NCBI RefSeq assembly: GCF_018531425.1
Contig: NZ_JAHBOI010000001.1
Location: forward strand, 558,001 to 622,000
Origin: Paenarthrobacter sp. DKR-5
GTDB lineage: Bacteria; Actinomycetota; Actinomycetes; Actinomycetales; Micrococcaceae
Length of the DNA: 64,000 bases
Reading direction: 5' to 3'
Part shown: one piece after another, positions 24,824 through 33,852 of the stretch
Numbering within the stretch: the stretch's first letter is position 1
Layout: every line of letters begins with the position of its first letter
Program-made: the position numbers and the translations under genes
The notes under the pieces: model-generated
Told to the model about the DNA's origin: nothing
Database searches by the model: none
Seen by the model: only the letters and a program-made list of their open reading frames with translations

Positions 24824-25291
24824 TCAGCCCCGGTCGGGGGTCGGATGCGGGCGGACGTGCGTCGTCGGGATCCGGTCGCGCACATAGGTGGTCTCGGTGT
24901 AGCCGTGCGGCAGCGGGTTGCCGTCCTGGTCCAGGTTGACGAACACGATCTTGTCGATGGTCAGGATGCTCTTGCGGGTGATCATGTTGCGCACCTCGGC
25001 CCGCATGGTCAGCGAGGTCCGGCCGAAGTGCACCGCACGCAGGCCCATTTCGATCAGGTCCCCCTGCTCCGCTGAACTGACGAAATTGATCTCCGAAATG
25101 TACTTCGTCACCACGTAGCCGTTCCCGAGCTGCAGGATGGCGTAGATGGCCGCTTCTTCGTCGATCCAGCGGAGCAGGCTGCCGCCGAACAGGGTGCCGT
25201 TGGCATTCAGGTCCTCCGGACGCACCCATTTGCGGGTGTGGAAATTGATGTCCGTCGTGCCGCTGGCCGTACTGTCGTCAGCAATGGTCAT
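24824..25291 (-). CDS. Acyl-CoA thioesterase, YciA-like hotdog protein
   Basis: A 155-aa single hotdog domain with VRPEDLNANGTLFGGSLLRWIDEEAAIYA, the Asn-Gly-FGG and Asp pattern of YciA/ACOT-type acyl-CoA thioesterases, and a later VHFGRTSLTMRAEV strand. It hydrolyses acyl-CoA to free acid and CoA; chain-length preference cannot be read. A GGGAGG site precedes the ATG. Confidence 0.87.
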   Translation of the reverse strand: MTIADDSTASGTTDINFHTRKWVRPEDLNANGTLFGGSLLRWIDEEAAIYAILQLGNGYVVTKYISEINFVSSAEQGDLIEMGLRAVHFGRTSLTMRAEVRNMITRKSILTIDKIVFVNLDQDGNPLPHGYTETTYVRDRIPTTHVRPHPTPDRG

Positions 25292-25354
25292 GGGGGCCTC
25301 CCGCGGGTGCTCAGGCTTTTGGCGTCGTCTCCGCCAGCCTAGCCCCGGTGCCGG

Positions 25355-26935
25355 TTACTGCCGAGTCAGCCGGGTGCCGGCGTCGAACGCCACGGCATCC
25401 TTGGCCGGCACCGTGACGGTCGCCGTGCCGTGGGCGTCCACCCGCACGCCCGGTCCCGAGCAGCGGCCGCGCAGGTCGGCACCGTGAATGATGTCGCAGT
25501 ACGTGCCCGGAGCCATGCCGGTGGCGAACGTCCTCGTCTGCGCCTGGGCGCCGTTGTTGAGGGCGATCCATGCCTTGTTGCCCCGGCTGAACGAGACCAG
25601 GTTCGCGCCGTCGTCGAACCAGTTGGCGAGCTTCGCGTCCCCGGCGGCGTTGTGCCAGGCCACCATCCGGGCGACCGACGGAATGCGGTCCGTGCAGACC
25701 CAGGTGGTAGCGCAGTTCGTGTCGGTCACGTACCCGTTGGCGTCCGACGGCGGGGAATCGTCGCCGCCGGCGAACCGGAAGCCCGCGTACACCTGGGGCG
25801 TGCCGTGGCCGCGGGCGAGCATGAATTCGGCGGCCAGGGTGTTGGTCGCGCCGTCCTTGTAGCTGAGCGTGGAGCCGTTCCGCTCGGTGTCATGGTTCTG
25901 CGCGAAAACGAGTTCCTTGCTACCGGGTAGCAGCTGCGAGTCCATTGTCTTCAGCTGCGCGATGTTGCCGTCGAAGGCGCTCTTGAGCTGGTCGGCGTAG
26001 TCAAAGCCGAGCAGGCTCCCCTGCCCTTCGAAGGCTTCCGGGGCCAAGGGGCCTGTGCCGCCGGGCATCACCTCCAGCGCCACGTAGGGGGCTTCGCCGT
26101 CGACCGTCCTGTGCAGTTTCGCCTCGATGGCGGCCAGGTCCGTCTGGCCGATGTGCTTGGCGGCGTCGACCCGGAAACCCGAGACGCCGTAGCCCAGCAG
26201 CTTGTTCAGATAGCCGGCGAGGGTGCTGCGGACCTTGTCGGACTCGGTGCGCAGGTCGGCCAGTCCGACCAGCTCGCAGTGGGTGACCTCGAGGTAGCTG
26301 TTCCAGTCGCTGATGCCGCCGTCGGGCCGAGGGCAGTCCGCCGGGTAGTGGTGGAAGTCCGCGTCGCTGTACAGGCCGGGGTAGTCGTACTTGGAGTAGC
26401 TGACCCCGCCGTAGGACAGGTCTCCCTGCCCGGTGGTGTGGTTGATCACCGTGTCCACGTAGACCTTCACGCCCGCCGCCCGGCAGGTTGCCACCATCTG
26501 GCGGAACTGCGCCTCGTTGCCCATCCGGCTGGTGAGGTTGTAGTCCACCGCCTGGTAGACCTCCCACCAGGGGTGGCCGTCGCGGGTGAGCGAGTCCTGC
26601 GGAGGGGCAACCTGCACGCCGCCGTACCCGGCGGGGCCGAGCACGGTGGTGCACTCGTTGGCGACGGATTTCCAGTTCCATTCGAAGAGGTTGGCCATCA
26701 CGTCCTTGCGGTGCTGCGCCGAACTCGTGTCGGCAGCGGCATGGAGCGGCGGCGCGGATGGTGCGGGCCCCGGTTCCCGGGCCGCGGCGGCCGGGGGCGA
26801 GCCGAGGAAGGGCAGGGCCGCGCAGACCGCGGCGAGGGTTCCCAGCGCGCGCAGCCTTTCACGGGCACGCCGGGCAGAGGACCGCGGGGCGGAGGACCGC
26901 GAGGTGGACATAGGGGTGGTGTTCCGGAGCATCAT
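25355..26935 (-). CDS. Secreted alpha-amylase, glycoside hydrolase family 13
   Basis: A 526-aa protein with a long Arg-rich signal peptide (cleavage expected near the AAAA run at about 49-52), then a GH13 barrel resembling streptomycete amylases. Conserved regions are DTVINH (161-166), GFRVDAAKH (nucleophile D257), VALEVMPGG (acid/base E288) and FAQNHDTER (D349), followed by an all-beta C-terminal domain. It hydrolyses internal alpha-1,4 bonds of starch outside the cell. Length is typical and no starch-binding domain is seen. The start may instead be the in-frame ATG at 26911. Transcribed alone. Confidence 0.93.
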   Translation of the reverse strand: MMLRNTTPMSTSRSSAPRSSARRARERLRALGTLAAVCAALPFLGSPPAAAAREPGPAPSAPPLHAAADTSSAQHRKDVMANLFEWNWKSVANECTTVLGPAGYGGVQVAPPQDSLTRDGHPWWEVYQAVDYNLTSRMGNEAQFRQMVATCRAAGVKVYVDTVINHTTGQGDLSYGGVSYSKYDYPGLYSDADFHHYPADCPRPDGGISDWNSYLEVTHCELVGLADLRTESDKVRSTLAGYLNKLLGYGVSGFRVDAAKHIGQTDLAAIEAKLHRTVDGEAPYVALEVMPGGTGPLAPEAFEGQGSLLGFDYADQLKSAFDGNIAQLKTMDSQLLPGSKELVFAQNHDTERNGSTLSYKDGATNTLAAEFMLARGHGTPQVYAGFRFAGGDDSPPSDANGYVTDTNCATTWVCTDRIPSVARMVAWHNAAGDAKLANWFDDGANLVSFSRGNKAWIALNNGAQAQTRTFATGMAPGTYCDIIHGADLRGRCSGPGVRVDAHGTATVTVPAKDAVAFDAGTRLTRQ

Positions 26936-27116
26936 AGTGAGACCTATCTGGCCCGCCGCATTGCGGGCCGATACTTGCTGGACGGCTTCCGCTCTCCTTC
27001 TTAGTGATGCTGATCACCTTGTGTCAATGGATGTGTCAATTGGATGGCGGGGCCGCCGGGACCGGTTGGCCGAATCGCGGCAACCGGTTTTTGGGAGCGG
27101 AATGCCAGGAGGCACC

Positions 27117-27512
27117 TTGATCAAGATCGCAGTGACCAGCGTTTACGTGGACGACCAGGAAAAGGCCCACCGGTTCTACACGGACATTCTGGGCTTCGAA
27201 ACCCGGCAGAACATTCCGCTCGGTGCCGCCAGCTGGCTCACGGTGGGGGCGGCAGGCGGGCACGACGACGTCGAGCTGCTGCTCGAGCCGGGCGACAGCC
27301 CGATCGCGCAGGGCTACCGGCAATCGCTGCACGCCGCGGGCATCCCGGCCATCGTGCTCTCGGTCGACGATCTGCGCGCCGAGTTCGAGCGGCTGACGTC
27401 GCTGGGCGTGAAGTTCACCCAGGAGCCGGTGGAGGACGGCCCGGTGATCTCCGCGATCCTGGACGACACGGTGGGGAACCTGATTTCCCTCATGCAGCCC
27501 GTCACCCGGTAG
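27117..27512 (+). CDS. VOC (glyoxalase/bleomycin-resistance fold) family protein
   Basis: A 131-aa vicinal-oxygen-chelate protein: MIKIAVTSVYVDDQEKAHRF, DILGFETRQNIPLG, then VELLLEP and the second beta-alpha-beta-beta-beta module ending NLISLMQPV. The TTG at 27117 sits 4 nt after a perfect AGGAGG; the ATG at 27102 is too close to that site. A single-domain metalloenzyme or binding protein of unknown substrate. An inverted repeat (ACCGGTTG...CAACCGGT, 27061-27088) precedes the gene. Confidence 0.83.
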   Translation: MIKIAVTSVYVDDQEKAHRFYTDILGFETRQNIPLGAASWLTVGAAGGHDDVELLLEPGDSPIAQGYRQSLHAAGIPAIVLSVDDLRAEFERLTSLGVKFTQEPVEDGPVISAILDDTVGNLISLMQPVTR

Positions 27513-27540
27513 GCGGCATCAGTCCGCGCCGTCTCCCTCG

Positions 27541-27606
27541 GCGAGAGGGCACTTACGGCGGGCTCCGGGCGGAAAAGGCCGCCACGAGTGGCCGTTCGCG
27601 GGGAGG
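27541..27606. repeat. Extragenic palindromic repeat, copy 3 (degenerate)
   Basis: A diverged member of the element at 6720 and 28063: a GAGAGGGCACTTACGGCGGG-type left arm and a GGCCGCCACGAGTGGCCGTTC right arm followed by GCGGGGAGGG. It lies between convergent genes (27512 and 27650) and may act as a bidirectional terminator. Confidence 0.6.
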
Positions 27607-27649
27607 GAAGGAACTCGGGACGGAACCAGCGGACGAGCCTAGGCCGTGC

Positions 27650-28003
27650 CTACGCCCTGCCGCGGGCGTGCTCGATGCAGTACGGCGTCCAGGGCCGCGC
27701 CTCGAGGCGCCCCTCGGCAATGGGGCCGCCGCAGACCGCGCACACGCCGTAGCTGCCGTCCTCGATCCGGGCGAGCGCCGCGTCGATTTCCTCAAGCCGG
27801 GATGCGCTGCCCTTGGCCAGCGTGGTTGCCTGCGAGAGCTCGAACGCAATGGTGGACCCTTCCGGGTCATGCTCGTCGTCGACGTTCGAGTCGCGCCGGG
27901 CTTCGCTCACCGAGGCGATGGCGCCGCGCTGGCCGGCGATCAGCGCGAGCGTCTCACCGCGCACCGCCAGCAGCAGCGCACGGAAGCGGTCGACGTCGGG
28001 CAT
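27650..28003 (-). CDS. TraR/DksA family zinc-finger protein
   Basis: A 117-aa protein: N-terminal helical hairpin, the segment RLEEIDAALARIEDGSYGVCAVCGGPI, and a C4-type-like finger read as C-x2-C-x17-C-x2-H (CAVC...CIEH), where the last ligand is His instead of Cys. DksA-like proteins enter the RNA polymerase secondary channel or act as small regulators. The acidic residues at the hairpin tip are not clearly DksA-like, so a general DksA/TraR regulator is the safest call. Confidence 0.85.
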   Translation of the reverse strand: MPDVDRFRALLLAVRGETLALIAGQRGAIASVSEARRDSNVDDEHDPEGSTIAFELSQATTLAKGSASRLEEIDAALARIEDGSYGVCAVCGGPIAEGRLEARPWTPYCIEHARGRA

Positions 28004-28062
28004 GGCCCCACGCTAGCGCACCCGGGCTCCCCACCCAGTGCGACAGGGCTCCTCTCCTCAGC

Positions 28063-28120
28063 GCGAGCGGCCAGTTGTGGCGGCTTCGGGCGCCGGAAGA
28101 CCGCCGTTGGTGCCCGTTCG
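28063..28120. repeat. Extragenic palindromic repeat, copy 2
   Basis: The left arm (28063-28087) matches the left arm of the copy at 6720 with one difference over 24 nt; the right arm (28093-28120) is a weaker complement. It lies in the divergent spacer between the DksA/TraR gene and the CapA-like gene. Confidence 0.7.
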
Positions 28121-28200
28121 GCGGGGTTGAAGGCCCGGACCAAGTCCCCTTGCCGGCGACGCCGGGGCCGGAGCAGCATGGTCCCGCGAAGGAGCGGACA

Positions 28201-29211
28201 GTGAAGATAGTCCTGATCGGTGACGTCATGCTCGGCCGGCTCGTCAATGAGCAGCTGCGGAGCGCCGACGCCGCCTTCCCATGGGGTGACACGCTCGAGC
28301 TGCTCCGCGGTGCGGACCTGTGCGTCGCCAATCTTGAGTGCGTCCTCGCCGACGACGGCGCGCCCTGGCCGCACAAGGTGTTCCACTTCCGCTCCGACAG
28401 CAGGAACGTCGCCTGCCTTGAAGCCGCCGGGATCGACGTCGTCACCCTGGCCAACAACCACGTGCTGGACTTCGGCAGGCAGGCCCTGCGGGAGATGCTC
28501 CCGCTGCTGGACGCGCACGGCATCCTGCACACCGGAGCCGGCATGGACCGTCCGGCCGCGCGCCGCGCAGCCTTCTTTGCCCCGGCGGCGGGCAGCGGGG
28601 GCAAAGGACCAGTCGCCGTGCTGGCGTTCACCGACAACGAGCCGGGCTGGGAGGCGACCGCCGGCGCGGCCGGCGTGCACCACGTGCCGGTGGAGCCGGC
28701 GGACCCCCGCGCCGCCGCGCTCTTCGACCTAGTCCGGCAGACGGCGGCGGCGGAGGGGCGCCTGCTCATCGTCTCCGCGCATTGGGGGCCCAACTGGGGC
28801 TCGGAGGTTCCGCCCGTGCACCGGGAATTCGCCCGGGCGCTGGTCGATGCGGGCGCCGACGTCGTCTTCGGCCACTCGGCGCACATCTTCCGCGGCGTCG
28901 AGGTGTACCGCGGCCGGCCGTTGATCTTCAGCGCGGGCGACTTTGTGGATGATTACGCCGTCGACCCGTACGAACGCAACGACGAGTCCTTCATCTTCGA
29001 GCTGGAAGTCCACGGCGGCGTCCCGCAGCTGCTGCGGCTGCACCCGACGGTGATCGAGGACTTCCATGCGGCGCTGGCAGGCCCCCGCGCAGCGCGCATC
29101 GGCGGCCGCATGCAGCGGCTCAGCGCCGAGCTCGGGACGCCGTGCCGCTGGCTGGAAGAGGAGTCGGTGCTGGAGGTCAGGCTCGCCGGCACCGGGCCCC
29201 CGGCGCGCTAG
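28201..29211 (+). CDS. CapA family protein (poly-gamma-glutamate synthesis / metallophosphatase fold)
   Basis: A 336-aa protein with the CapA/PgsA metallophosphatase-fold motifs: IVLIGDVMLGR, DLCVANLECVLADDGAPW, VVTLANNHVLDFG, SAHWGPNW and VVFGHSAHIFRGVEVYRGRPLIFSAGDFVDDY. In Bacillus, CapA takes part in poly-gamma-glutamate export; many soil bacteria have stand-alone soluble copies of unknown role. No signal peptide or CapB/CapC partner is present here, so a capsule role is unlikely from this locus. The GTG at 28201 follows AAGGAG; an open frame extends further upstream but would translate the extragenic repeat. Confidence 0.87.
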   Translation: MKIVLIGDVMLGRLVNEQLRSADAAFPWGDTLELLRGADLCVANLECVLADDGAPWPHKVFHFRSDSRNVACLEAAGIDVVTLANNHVLDFGRQALREMLPLLDAHGILHTGAGMDRPAARRAAFFAPAAGSGGKGPVAVLAFTDNEPGWEATAGAAGVHHVPVEPADPRAAALFDLVRQTAAAEGRLLIVSAHWGPNWGSEVPPVHREFARALVDAGADVVFGHSAHIFRGVEVYRGRPLIFSAGDFVDDYAVDPYERNDESFIFELEVHGGVPQLLRLHPTVIEDFHAALAGPRAARIGGRMQRLSAELGTPCRWLEEESVLEVRLAGTGPPAR

Positions 29212-29601
29212 TCAGCGCTGGGCAGACTCCTGTGCGTCCTGTTCCTTGACGCGCCTGGCCTCTTCGCGGACCTTCGCCTGGGTGGCCCGTTCCGCCGTAA
29301 GCCACTCGGGCCGTTCCTCGAGCAGCCGGTCAATCTCCGCCGTCGTCAGCGCGTCGGTGATGCCGCCGCGTGCCAGGCCGGAGTTGGAGATGTTGAGCTT
29401 GTGCGCAATCACCGGCCGCGGGTGCGGCCCGTCGCGGCGCAACTCCAGCAGCCATTCCGGCGGGTTGGCCTGAAGCTCATTGAATTCCTCACGGGTGATT
29501 TCCCTTTCCCGGAAGGCCGTAGGCGTCGCGGGCAGGTAAATGCCCAGCTTCTTCGCAGCCGTCTCGGGCTTCATCGTTTGGGGTTTCTTCGCGGAACTCA
29601 T
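29212..29601 (-). CDS. DUF5997 family protein
   Basis: A 129-aa basic soluble protein beginning MSSAKKPQTMKPETAAKKLGIYLPATPTAFREREITREEF. The region RPVIAHKLNISNSGLARGGITDALTTAEIDRLL identifies it as DUF5997, an actinobacterial family of unknown function. It is divergent from the LysR-effector-domain protein with a 39-nt spacer, a pairing I recall from other Micrococcaceae. Confidence 0.8.
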   Translation of the reverse strand: MSSAKKPQTMKPETAAKKLGIYLPATPTAFREREITREEFNELQANPPEWLLELRRDGPHPRPVIAHKLNISNSGLARGGITDALTTAEIDRLLEERPEWLTAERATQAKVREEARRVKEQDAQESAQR

Positions 29602-29640
29602 GCCCCAAGCGTAGCCGGGCGGGTGGGTTAGGGTGAGTGC

Positions 29641-30327
29641 ATGGACGCCGGGACCGGCCCGGAAGGGCAGCTGAAAGTCGCGTTCGTCGCCGGCGTCACC
29701 CCGGGCAAGTGGTTTCGGCGGTGGGAAGAACGCCAACCGGGCATCCCGCTCTCCTCCTTCGAGTGCGACGCCGCCGCCCAGGTCCAGGTGCTGCGCGACG
29801 GCCGCGCGGACGTGGGGTTCGTCCGGCTCCCGGTTGACCGCGAGGGCCTGAGCGTCATCCCGCTCTACGAGGAGCAACCGGTCGCGGTGGCATCGCGGGA
29901 CCATGAACTCAAGGTCTTCGACGAGGTCTCGCTGGCGGATCTGTCGGAAGAGAACCTCTTGGACGACGGCGGGGACGTGGCGGCCGCACTGGACCTGGTG
30001 GCCGCGGGTGTGGGCCTGCTCATCCTGCCGATGGCCGTGGCCCGGCACCACAACCGCAAGGACGTGCTCTACCGGCCGGTCACCGGGGCGGAGCCGACAC
30101 GGGTCGCCGTCGCCTGGCTCAGCGACCGCACCAACGAGCTGATCGAGGAATTCATCGGGATCGTCCGCGGTCGGACGGCGAACAGTTCCCGGCAGCCCTC
30201 GGCCCAGGAGGCGAAGCCAAAGACGGCGAAGAAGCCCCGTCCGGCCGCCCAGCAGGGCCGGCCCCGCAAGCCGGCAGGCAAACAGCAGGGCAAGCAAGCC
30301 GGCAGGAAGCCCGGCCGCCGCCGCTGA
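29641..30327 (+). CDS. LysR substrate-binding domain protein without DNA-binding domain
   Basis: A 228-aa protein. Residues 10-175 look like the periplasmic-binding-protein-fold effector domain of LysR regulators (KVAFVAGVTPGKWFRRWEERQPGIPLSSF, DVGFVRLPVDREGLSVIPLYEEQPVAVAS, VAAGVGLLILPMAVARHH). The N-terminal helix-turn-helix that normally precedes it is absent, and the C-terminal 50 residues are an unstructured Lys/Arg/Pro-rich tail ending in PGRRR. The tail could bind nucleic acid, making this a rearranged regulator; that is inference. Confidence 0.78.
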   Translation: MDAGTGPEGQLKVAFVAGVTPGKWFRRWEERQPGIPLSSFECDAAAQVQVLRDGRADVGFVRLPVDREGLSVIPLYEEQPVAVASRDHELKVFDEVSLADLSEENLLDDGGDVAAALDLVAAGVGLLILPMAVARHHNRKDVLYRPVTGAEPTRVAVAWLSDRTNELIEEFIGIVRGRTANSSRQPSAQEAKPKTAKKPRPAAQQGRPRKPAGKQQGKQAGRKPGRRR

Positions 30328-30484
30328 GCCGGCCGCCGAGCCCGCCCGGCCGCCGCCGCCGCCGAGCCTGCCCCGCAGCCCGCGGCGGGACCTTCGGCCA
30401 TAGTTCCACCGGGAAGCCGGACGCTAGCATGGCGGCGGACCGTGGCGGCACGCCGCCGCTGCGCTCGGCGGAGAGGCGGGGACC

Positions 30485-32922
30485 ATGGACCAGCGGCACG
30501 TGGTGTGGTTTGAAGACATCGGCATGCAGGACGTGCCCCAGGTGGGCGGCAAGAACGCCTCCCTGGGCGAGATGGTCCGCACGCTCCGCGCCGAAGGAGT
30601 CCGCGTGCCCGACGGGTTCGCCACGACGGCGGCCGCCTACCGGTCCTTCCTCGCCGCCAACGGCATCGAGGAGGCCATCCGGGCCAAGGTCGAGCAGTAC
30701 CAGGCCGGGGACGAATCGCTGCGCTCCGCCGGGGAGGCGCTGCGCGAACTGTTCCTGGACAGCGAATTCCCTGACGAGCTGGCGGAGGCCATCCGGGCCG
30801 CCTACCGGGCCCTCGGCGAGCGCGAAGGCCGCAGCAACGTGGCGGTGGCCGTGCGCAGCAGCGCCACGGCGGAGGATCTGCCGGACGCGAGCTTCGCGGG
30901 CCAGCAGGAAACGTTCCTGAACATCACGGGTGAGCGCGACCTGCTGGATGCCTGCCGGCGCTGCTACGCCTCGCTGTTCACGGACCGCGCGATCAGCTAC
31001 CGGGAGGTCAAGAACTTCGACCATCTGGACGTGGCGCTCTCGATCGGCATCCAGCGCATGGTCCGCTCCGACGTCGGCGGATCCGGGGTGATGTTCTCCA
31101 TCGACACCGAGACGGGCTTCCCGGGTTCGGTGGTGATCAGCGCCGCGTGGGGGCTGGGCGAGACAGTCGTCCAGGGCACGGTCAACCCGGACAAGTACCA
31201 GGTCTTCAAGCCGCTGCTGGACTCCCCCGGCTGCTCGCCCATCATCGAAAAGAGCCTCGGTGAGAAGGCCCGGAAGATGGTCTACAGCCAGGGGGGCAGC
31301 GCGCGCACCCGGATGGTGGACGCCTCCGTTGCCGAGCGGCAGTCCTTCGTGCTCGACGACGCCGACATCCTCCGGCTGGCGCGCTGGGCGGCGCTGGTGG
31401 AGCGGCACTACGGCCGGCCGATGGACATGGAGTGGGCCAAGGACGGCGAAACCGGCGAGCTGTTCATGGTGCAGGCACGTCCGGAAACCGTCCAGGCCCG
31501 CAAGAGCGCGAGCCGTTTCACTGTCCACCGGCTTATCGGCAGCGGGCCGCTGCTGGCCACCGGCGCCGCCATCGGGGACTCGATTGCCTCCGGGCCTGCC
31601 TGCGTGATCCGCGACCCGGCGGACATCGCCGGTTTCCGGCCCGGTTCCATCCTGGTCACGGAGATGACCGACCCGGACTGGGTGCCGGTGATGAAGCTCG
31701 CCGCCGGCATCGTGACCGACCATGGCGGCCCCACCAGCCACGCCGCAATCGTCAGCCGTGAACTCGGCGTGCCCGCCGTCGTCGGCACCGGAAATGCGAC
31801 GGCGGTGATCGCCGACGGCGGTGCCATCACGCTCTCCTGCGCGGAAGGCGACCTCGGCCACGTCTACGAGGGCGAACTCCCCCACGAAACCGAGGAGATC
31901 GACCTCGGCGAACTGCCGCACACGCGCACCGCCGTGATGGTGAACATTGCCAGCCCCGCCGCCGCCTTCCAGTGGTGGAGGCTGCCGGCGGACGGCGTCG
32001 GCCTGGCCCGGATGGAGTTCATCATCAACAACCTGATCAAAATCCATCCCATGGCGCTGGTCCACCCCGAACGGGTGACGGACGACGGCGCCCGCCGGCA
32101 GATCGCCGACCTCACCAGGGGGTACGCGGACCCGCAGGAGTACTTCGTGGACACGCTCGCGCTCGGCATCGCCAAGCTCACCGCCCCTACCATCCGCACC
32201 CGGTGATAGTGCGGCTGAGCGATTTCAAGACCAACGAATACGCACACCTGGTGGGCGGGAGCGCCTTCGAGCAGGCCGAGGAGAACCCGATGCTCGGCTT
32301 CCGCGGCGCCTCGCGCTACTACGATCCGCGGTACCGGGAAGGTTTCGCCCTTGAGTGCCGGGCGCTTAAGCGGGTGCGCGAGGACATCGGGTTCGGCAAC
32401 GTGATCGTCATGGTCCCGTTCTGCCGCACCCCGGCGGAGGCGGACAAGGTGCTGGAGGTGATGGCCGAGAACGGGCTGGTGCGCGGCGAGAACGGCCTGC
32501 AGGTCTACATGATGTGCGAGATCCCGGCCAACGTGGTGCTCGCCGAGCAGTTCGCGCGGCGCTTCGACGGGTTCTCCATCGGCTCCAACGACCTGACCCA
32601 GCTGGTGCTCGGCGTGGACCGCGACGCGGGGGATCTGGCCGGGCTGTTCGACGAACGCGACGAGGCCGTGAAGCGGATGATCCGCGACGCGATCCGCAAG
32701 GCGCACGCTGCCGGCATCAAGATCGGCATCTGCGGTCAGGCCCCCAGCAACTACCCGGACTTCGCGGCCTTCCTCGTCGAGGAGGGCATCGACTCGATCT
32801 CGCTCAACCCCGACACCTTCCTCAGGACGCTCCGGAGGATTTCCGAGGCGGAGCAGCAGACCGACGCCCGGGTGGCACAGGAAGCAGCGGAGGTTGCCCC
32901 CGCCAGCGTGACGTCGCTTTAG
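30485..32922 (+). pseudogene. ppsA: Phosphoenolpyruvate synthase, interrupted by a one-base frameshift
   Basis: PpsA makes phosphoenolpyruvate from pyruvate and ATP for gluconeogenesis. The first frame (30485-32206, 573 aa) holds the ATP-grasp domain (VRSSATAEDLPDASFAGQQET) and the phosphohistidine domain (DHGGPTSHAAI, H419), ending abnormally in APTIRTR. The second frame, to 32922, continues exactly with [21 protein letters not shown] and the PEP-binding barrel, including [19 protein letters not shown] and the catalytic-Cys motif [11 protein letters not shown]. Adding one C to the run at 32184-32187 restores [12 protein letters not shown] and an 812-aa protein, close to the usual ~790. All catalytic residues survive, so this is a recent mutation or a sequencing error. 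Confidence 0.9.
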
Positions 32923-32997
32923 CGTTGCCCCACCGAGGGGCCCCCGGAGCGTCGCGCGCCGAGGGGGACGGAGCGGGCAGCAGGGCATAATCGTCCT

Positions 32998-33852
32998 ATG
33001 CCAACCGAAGAGAACGCTGCCGCCGGCCTGGATACGGCGCTGTCCCCGGACGTGGACCGCTTCCAGGACACCGGGCGGCGCCTCTCCCCAGGCGTCAAAC
33101 CGCTCCTGGTGCTCTCCAAGATCCGCGGCATCCTCGATTCGTTCACCCTCGCCGAGCCGGCGCTGACGCTCTCGGAGATCCGCGCACGCACCGGCTACCC
33201 CACCTCCACTGTTCAGCGGCTGGTCGCAAACCTGGTGGCGGAGGAGTTCCTGGACCGCGAGGCGGACCGGTTCCGGCTGGGCGTGAATTTCGCCTACTGG
33301 GCAGCCGCCGCAACGCAGCAGTTGGACATGCTGGACGTCGTCGCTCCCATCCTGAAGAAGGTCCGGGACGAGACCGGCGAAACCACATCCTTGTTCCGGG
33401 TGGAACGGACCTTCCGCGTGTGCGTGGCAATGGCCGAAACCCGGCACGCGATCCGCCGCGAGATGCACGTGGGGAAGATCCTGCCGCTGCATGCCGGCTC
33501 TTCAGGCAAGGTCCTGATGGCTTGGGACGATGCGCTAGCGGCCCGGGTGGCGGCCGAGCCGTTGGAGAAGCTCACTCCGGCCACGGTGACGGAGCCTGCC
33601 GCGCTGCTGGAAGAGCTCAAGGAAGTGCGCAGGACAGGATACTCCGTTTCCCGTGACGAGCGTGACGACGGGGCGGCGGGAGTGTCGGCGCCGGTCTTCA
33701 GCGTTTCCGGCGAAGTGATCGGGGCACTGGGCATCAGCGGCCCGGGGTCCCGGATCAGCGAAGCGCAGTGCCATGCGTGGGCGGAGAACCTCGTCGCGGC
33801 CGCACAACAGGTCACCCGGCTCCTCAGCGGCCGCTTCGGCGTCGCCGGGTGA
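32998..33852 (+). CDS. IclR family transcriptional regulator
   Basis: A 284-aa regulator with a 30-residue N-terminal extension, then KIRGILDSFTLAEPALTLSEIRARTGYPTSTVQRLVANL (winged helix) and an IclR effector domain with HAGSSGKVLMAWDDA, YSVSRDERDDGAAGVSAPVF and a GALGISGPGSRI ending. It is followed by a GNAT gene in a GTGA overlap. The nearest plausible targets are the divergent CoA-transferase/lyase operon and the MFS gene around 36600. Confidence 0.87.
   Translation: MPTEENAAAGLDTALSPDVDRFQDTGRRLSPGVKPLLVLSKIRGILDSFTLAEPALTLSEIRARTGYPTSTVQRLVANLVAEEFLDREADRFRLGVNFAYWAAAATQQLDMLDVVAPILKKVRDETGETTSLFRVERTFRVCVAMAETRHAIRREMHVGKILPLHAGSSGKVLMAWDDALAARVAAEPLEKLTPATVTEPAALLEELKEVRRTGYSVSRDERDDGAAGVSAPVFSVSGEVIGALGISGPGSRISEAQCHAWAENLVAAAQQVTRLLSGRFGVAG

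Noticed and set aside
24802-24851. Inverted repeat CCCGCATCCG...CGGATGCGGG as terminator of the thioesterase gene
   Set aside because: One arm lies inside the coding sequence, the loop is about 30 nt and there is no T-run; may be chance in GC-rich DNA.
27061-27088. ACCGGTTG...CAACCGGT plus TTTT as a terminator
   Set aside because: No plus-strand gene ends upstream of it; kept only as a possible regulatory palindrome of the VOC gene.
31972-32922. An independent gene beginning inside ppsA
   Set aside because: The frame is continuous with the C-terminal half of phosphoenolpyruvate synthase after a one-base shift, so it is one broken gene.
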